From the NCBI RefSeq assembly GCF_000739375.1, contig NZ_CP006704.1, positions 5,766,001 to 5,830,000 on the forward strand: 64,000 bases of DNA. The letters are read 5' to 3'. The position numbers and the translations under genes were made by a program. Below, piece after piece: positions 60,871 through 64,000 of the stretch; position 1 is the stretch's first letter; each line of letters begins with the position of its first letter. The notes beneath the pieces were generated by a model, which saw nothing but the letters and a program-made list of their open reading frames with translations, did not search any database and had not been told where the DNA came from. This DNA is from Comamonas testosteroni TK102. Its GTDB lineage: Bacteria > Pseudomonadota > Gammaproteobacteria > Burkholderiales > Burkholderiaceae_C.

Positions 60871-62259
60871 TCAATCACGCATCAGAGCTTCGATCTCGTC
60901 GGGCTTGACGGGCACGCCGCGGGTGATGAGCTCGCAGCCGGTCTCGGTGACGATGGCATCGTCCTCGATGCGGATACCGATGTTGTGGAACCTCTCGGGC
61001 ACGCCGGGTGCCGGTCGCACATAGATGCCCGGCTCTATCGTCGTGACCATGCCGGGGCGCAGGATGCGGCTGGGGCGATTGGCAATGGTTTCGCCCGAGA
61101 TCGGGTCCTTGCGCTCACTGACCACGCCCAGCTCGCTGGGCTCCACATAGCTGCCACAGTCATGCACATCCATGCCCAGCCAGTGGCCGGTGCGGTGCAT
61201 ATAGAACTGGAAGTAGGCGCGCGACTCGATCACATCCTCGGCCGTGCCGTACTTGGTACGGTCCAGCAGCCCGAGGTCCAGCATGCCCTGGGCCAGCACG
61301 GCCACGGTGGCGTCATGCGGGTCGTTGAAACGCTTGCCGGCCCTGGTGACGGCAACCGCAGCCTCCTGGCTGGCCAGCACCAGCTCGTACAGCGCGCGCT
61401 GCGCCCCGCTGAACTTGCCGTCGGCCGGGAAAGTGCGCGTGATGTCGCTGGCGTAGCCATCCAGCTCGCAGCCTGCGTCGATGAGCACCAGCTCGCCCGC
61501 GCGTACCGGCGCCTTGTCGGCCTGATAGTGCAGCACGCAGGCATTGGCGCCGGCAGCCACGATGGAGCCATAGGCCACGTACTGCGAGCCATGCTGGCGG
61601 AACTCGTGCAGCAGCTCGGCGTCCAGATGGTATTCGCGCACCTCCTCGCCATTGCGCAGCATGCGGGCCGAGCGCTGCATGGCGCGCACATGGGCCTGGG
61701 CACTGATCTGCGCGGCACGGCGCATGATGTCCTGCTCGTGCGCGTCCTTGACCAGACGCATCTCGTCCAGCAGCGCACAGGCATCGCCCTGCTGCGTGGG
61801 GCAGATCACGCCAAAGCGCGAGCGGGCGCGCACCTGACCCAGCCAGCCTTCGACCTGTTCGGCCAGGCCCTTGTGCGTGGCGAAGGGGAACCAGACACGC
61901 TCGCGGTTTTCCAGCAGGCGCGGCAGGCGGGAATCGATCTCGTCGCTGGAGAAGGCCTGAGCCACGCCCAGCTTGGCCTTGGCCGCCTCGGGGCCGAGGC
62001 GATAGCCGGTCCAGACCTCGCGCTCCAGATCCTTGGGCTGGCAGAACAGCACGCTCTTGCCATCGCTGGTCAGCACCAGGCAGGCATTGGGCTCGGAAAA
62101 GCCCGTGAGGTAGTAGAAATAGCTGTCGTGGCGGTACAGATACTCGGTATCGCGGTTGCGATGCAGCTCGGGAGCCGTGGGAATGATGGCGACACCGCCG
62201 TCGCCCAACTGGGCGGCCAAGCGTGCGCGGCGTTGGGCATATACAGAAGTCATGGGCAT
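60871..62259 (-). CDS. pepP: Xaa-Pro aminopeptidase (PepP, M24B)
   Basis: Manganese-dependent removal of an N-terminal residue preceding proline. The 462 aa have an N-terminal creatinase-like domain (HDSYFYYLTGFSEPNACLVL) and a pita-bread catalytic domain. Metal ligands are in LIDAGCELDGYASDITRTFP (two Asp), HRTGHWLGMDVHD (His), and two Glu in TTIEPGIY and RIEDDAIVTE. Starts at 62280, 62259 or 62253 are all open; MPMTSVYAQ at 62259 is a compromise. A 14-bp palindrome lies just upstream. Confidence 0.93.
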   Translation of the reverse strand: MPMTSVYAQRRARLAAQLGDGGVAIIPTAPELHRNRDTEYLYRHDSYFYYLTGFSEPNACLVLTSDGKSVLFCQPKDLEREVWTGYRLGPEAAKAKLGVAQAFSSDEIDSRLPRLLENRERVWFPFATHKGLAEQVEGWLGQVRARSRFGVICPTQQGDACALLDEMRLVKDAHEQDIMRRAAQISAQAHVRAMQRSARMLRNGEEVREYHLDAELLHEFRQHGSQYVAYGSIVAAGANACVLHYQADKAPVRAGELVLIDAGCELDGYASDITRTFPADGKFSGAQRALYELVLASQEAAVAVTRAGKRFNDPHDATVAVLAQGMLDLGLLDRTKYGTAEDVIESRAYFQFYMHRTGHWLGMDVHDCGSYVEPSELGVVSERKDPISGETIANRPSRILRPGMVTTIEPGIYVRPAPGVPERFHNIGIRIEDDAIVTETGCELITRGVPVKPDEIEALMRD

Positions 62260-62294
62260 ATCGTAATGCTGGCCGGACATCTGTACATCAGCTT

Positions 62295-62308
62295 ACATCT
62301 GCAGATGT
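62295..62308. promoter_or_regulatory. Perfect 14-bp palindrome ACATCTGCAGATGT before pepP
   Basis: The palindrome ACATCTGCAGATGT lies between the pepP start and the end of the TauE/SafE gene, overlapping the last base of the latter's stop region. Related ACATCTG occurs again at 62278-62284. It could be an operator for a dimeric repressor, or chance. Confidence 0.35.
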
Positions 62309-63144
62309 CAGCTATTTCGACACAGCCCTCTTTCCGCACCGCCCCAAAGCGGGGTCATCAGCAGCGCCGTCGCATCGTCGGGCACCAGGGCCTCGGGCTG
62401 GCTCGCGCGCCAACCCGACCAGAGCAGGCTTGCGCCCGACAGGATCAGCAGACCGCAGACCAGCCATTCCACCAGTCTTCTGGGCCAGGCAGGCGGATGT
62501 CTGACACTCCACCAGGTCACGCCCGTGACGACAGGAAAAGCCAGCGCCGTCCAGCCCATGACGGCCCAGTTCAGCTGGCCCTCCACCGCCACCATGGCAG
62601 CGCGCAGCAAGGAGCAGGAGACAAACATGGCAAACAGGCAGTGGCGCACCAGCAGGCGATCCAGCGGCTGGCGGTAGAGGTGATAGACCATGGGCGGGCC
62701 GGGCGTGGCAAACAAACCACCGAGCAGACCCGACGACACGCCGGCCACCCAGAGGGAAGCAGGGCCCGAAGGCCGGTCCAGCGCCTTCTTCTGCATCAGC
62801 AGCAGCATGGCGCAAAGCACGATCACCAGTCCCAGCAGCATGCGCAGGCCATTGAGCGTATTGCCGCTGAGCCAGTGCAGCAGCAGCACCCCGCCGACCA
62901 CGCCCAGCACGCTGCTGATGAGCATGGGCTTGAGCATGGCCCAGTCAGGCTCGAAGCGGTAGGCGCGCATATAGCTGACGCCGTTGATGATGGACAGCAG
63001 ACAGGCCACATTGGCCGCATCGGCAATATTCATCAGGCCCGTGGCGCCTGCGACGCCCACAAAGATCAGCCCGAACGCGAAGCCCGTGAGGTTCTGACAG
63101 AACGCGGCCAGCCCCACCAGAGCCATGAAGAAAACGATTTGCAT
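62308..63144 (-). CDS. TauE/SafE-family membrane transporter
   Basis: A 278-aa polytopic inner-membrane protein with about eight hydrophobic spans. The family features are the N-terminal AFCQNLTGFAFGLIFVGVAG and a second-half repeat GGLFATPGPPMVYHLY. TauE/SafE proteins export sulfite, sulfoacetate or other small anions; the substrate here is unknown. MQIVFFMALV at 63144 is the preferred start. pepP is downstream on the same strand with a 48-bp gap, so the two could share a transcript. Confidence 0.88.
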   Translation of the reverse strand: MQIVFFMALVGLAAFCQNLTGFAFGLIFVGVAGATGLMNIADAANVACLLSIINGVSYMRAYRFEPDWAMLKPMLISSVLGVVGGVLLLHWLSGNTLNGLRMLLGLVIVLCAMLLLMQKKALDRPSGPASLWVAGVSSGLLGGLFATPGPPMVYHLYRQPLDRLLVRHCLFAMFVSCSLLRAAMVAVEGQLNWAVMGWTALAFPVVTGVTWWSVRHPPAWPRRLVEWLVCGLLILSGASLLWSGWRASQPEALVPDDATALLMTPLWGGAERGLCRNS

Positions 63145-63319
63145 GCACTCATCCGATGACGGCCCCAGGAGAATGCGCAAAGATGCATCCGGTAGTGCCT
63201 GTCTGAAGAGCGAAGGAGCTTAGCAGACGCTGGCGATGAACTTGCGATGACAAATAATCTGGCGCTGCAGCGCAGTTGACGCAGGCATCAGTGCCAAGCC
63301 CGTGCGACGGCGCCCCAGC

Positions 63320-64000
63320 TTAGCGCTGATTGAGCTGGGCCAGTCGCTCGGGCGTTCCGACATCGACCCAGCGGCCGGTGTAGAGCGATGCACCCACCCG
63401 GCCTTGCTGCATGGCGCGGCGCAGCAGCGGGGCCAGTGGGGCACGCAGGCCTTCTGGGTTTCCGGGCTGCACATCGAACCACGGTGATGCAAACAGCTCG
63501 GCTTTCAACAGCGCAATCGTGCTGTAGGTGTAGCGCGGTCGCTCGTCATCGGCAGGCAAATCCAGTGCCTTGCCGTCCTCGCTCAGGCCGAAGTCGCCAC
63601 GCGGATTGTGCGCAGGATTGGGCACCAGCCACAGGTGAGCGAGTTCATCGCTTTGGGCAAACGCCTGGGCATCCTGCAACGCAAAGCTGAAATCCGGCGC
63701 ATAGACATCACCTGCGGCCAGCCAGAAAACCCGGTCCAGCTGCGGCAAGGCGCGGCTGATACCGCCCGCGGTTTCAAAGGCTTTCTCGGGTTCCTCCGAA
63801 TAGGCAAGCGATAGCTTCGCGCTTGCGCCTCCATCCGGCTGCGGCACGAATTCATCGCCGAAATACGCGGGAATCTGCGCCCCGAGCCAGCCGGTATTGA
63901 TGACGGCTTGCGACACGCCGGCAGCCAGCAGCGCCTGCAGGTGCAACTGCAGCAGCGGCACGCCCTGCACCTTGAGCAGCGGCTTGGGCGTGACATCGGT
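63320..64000 (-). CDS. murU: Nucleotidyltransferase, probable N-acetylmuramate 1-phosphate uridylyltransferase (partial, N-terminus outside window)
   Basis: The C-terminal 226 residues are visible. The frame is open to the right edge, where TDVTPKPLLKVQGVPLLQLH is the conserved second half of the nucleotide-binding signature of the NTP-transferase family. FWLAAGDVYAPDFS carries the catalytic Asp region, and the end GRWVDVGTPERLAQL is typical of MurU/RmlA-like proteins. MurU makes UDP-MurNAc in peptidoglycan recycling. It is named by resemblance in length and motifs; a mannose-1-P guanylyltransferase is the alternative. Confidence 0.8.
   Translation of the reverse strand, partial: TDVTPKPLLKVQGVPLLQLHLQALLAAGVSQAVINTGWLGAQIPAYFGDEFVPQPDGGASAKLSLAYSEEPEKAFETAGGISRALPQLDRVFWLAAGDVYAPDFSFALQDAQAFAQSDELAHLWLVPNPAHNPRGDFGLSEDGKALDLPADDERPRYTYSTIALLKAELFASPWFDVQPGNPEGLRAPLAPLLRRAMQQGRVGASLYTGRWVDVGTPERLAQLNQR

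Noticed and set aside
60832-63159. A 775-codon plus-strand frame opposite pepP and the TauE/SafE gene
   Set aside because: It is antisense to two clear genes and ends in Gln/His/Arg-rich noise typical of high-GC complement translation.

Overview
The window is GC-rich, densely packed DNA from a betaproteobacterium of the order Burkholderiales. Comamonas or a close relative of the Comamonadaceae is the most likely source. The support is gene order and protein style: leuS-lptE-holA-orf-proA, tsaB-rimI-UDG-like, purE-purK-Sua5, Bug/TctC binding proteins, a Burkholderiales porin and aromatic catabolism genes. The genus is an inference and was not checked against any database. No rRNA, tRNA, CRISPR array, intact insertion sequence or phage gene was seen.

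Layout. 1-13.8 kb is housekeeping: a partial trkH with trkA (K+ uptake), proA, a small unknown gene, holA, lptE, leuS, a YbdG-like mechanosensitive channel, a DJ-1/PfpI protein, an RHH_4 protein, META and NERD proteins, and a CnoX-like thioredoxin. 14.1-19.5 kb holds an ABC exporter pair, purE-purK and a Sua5-type threonylcarbamoyl-AMP synthase. 19.6-24.4 kb is a tightly overlapping sulfur-scavenging type operon: binding protein, SsuB-like ATPase, SsuC-like permease, an unusual second binding protein and an SfnB/DszC-like flavoprotein. 24.4-31.5 kb holds an OmpW porin, a GDSL lipoprotein, dacB, tsaB, rimI, a degenerate UDG-like gene and corA with a switch-like leader RNA.

31.8-50.3 kb is the most distinctive part: about 16 minus-strand genes in two sub-clusters, each with its own paralogous IclR regulator and Bug protein. 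Sub-cluster A has two SDRs, IclR, a ThDP-dependent decarboxylase-like enzyme, an aldehyde dehydrogenase, an extradiol-type VOC dioxygenase, Bug, a 73-aa protein, a Rieske oxygenase and its reductase, a porin and an MFS transporter. Sub-cluster B has a cupin, an alpha/beta hydrolase, IclR, aspartate dehydrogenase and Bug, followed by an MTA/SAH nucleosidase. Together they look like a complete route for taking up and degrading an aromatic acid or aromatic 2-oxo acid, with substrate unknown. Both first genes carry a 16-bp inverted repeat of the same GTTTYA-N4-TRAAAY type near the start.

50.5-64 kb returns to core functions: fadD, fba, a QseBC/PmrAB-like two-component system whose kinase has degraded ATP-binding motifs, three clustered PAP2 phosphatases, pyk, a CPBP protease-like protein, pepP, a TauE/SafE permease and a partial murU.

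Two repeat families run through the intergenic DNA. R1 is about 65-125 bp. It always starts 1-9 nt after a stop codon and always has the same orientation relative to the gene it follows (nine copies). R2 is a looser family with arms resembling AGCTGCTTGCGC or its complement. A separate element of about 312 bp with 19-bp imperfect terminal inverted repeats lies between two PAP2 genes.
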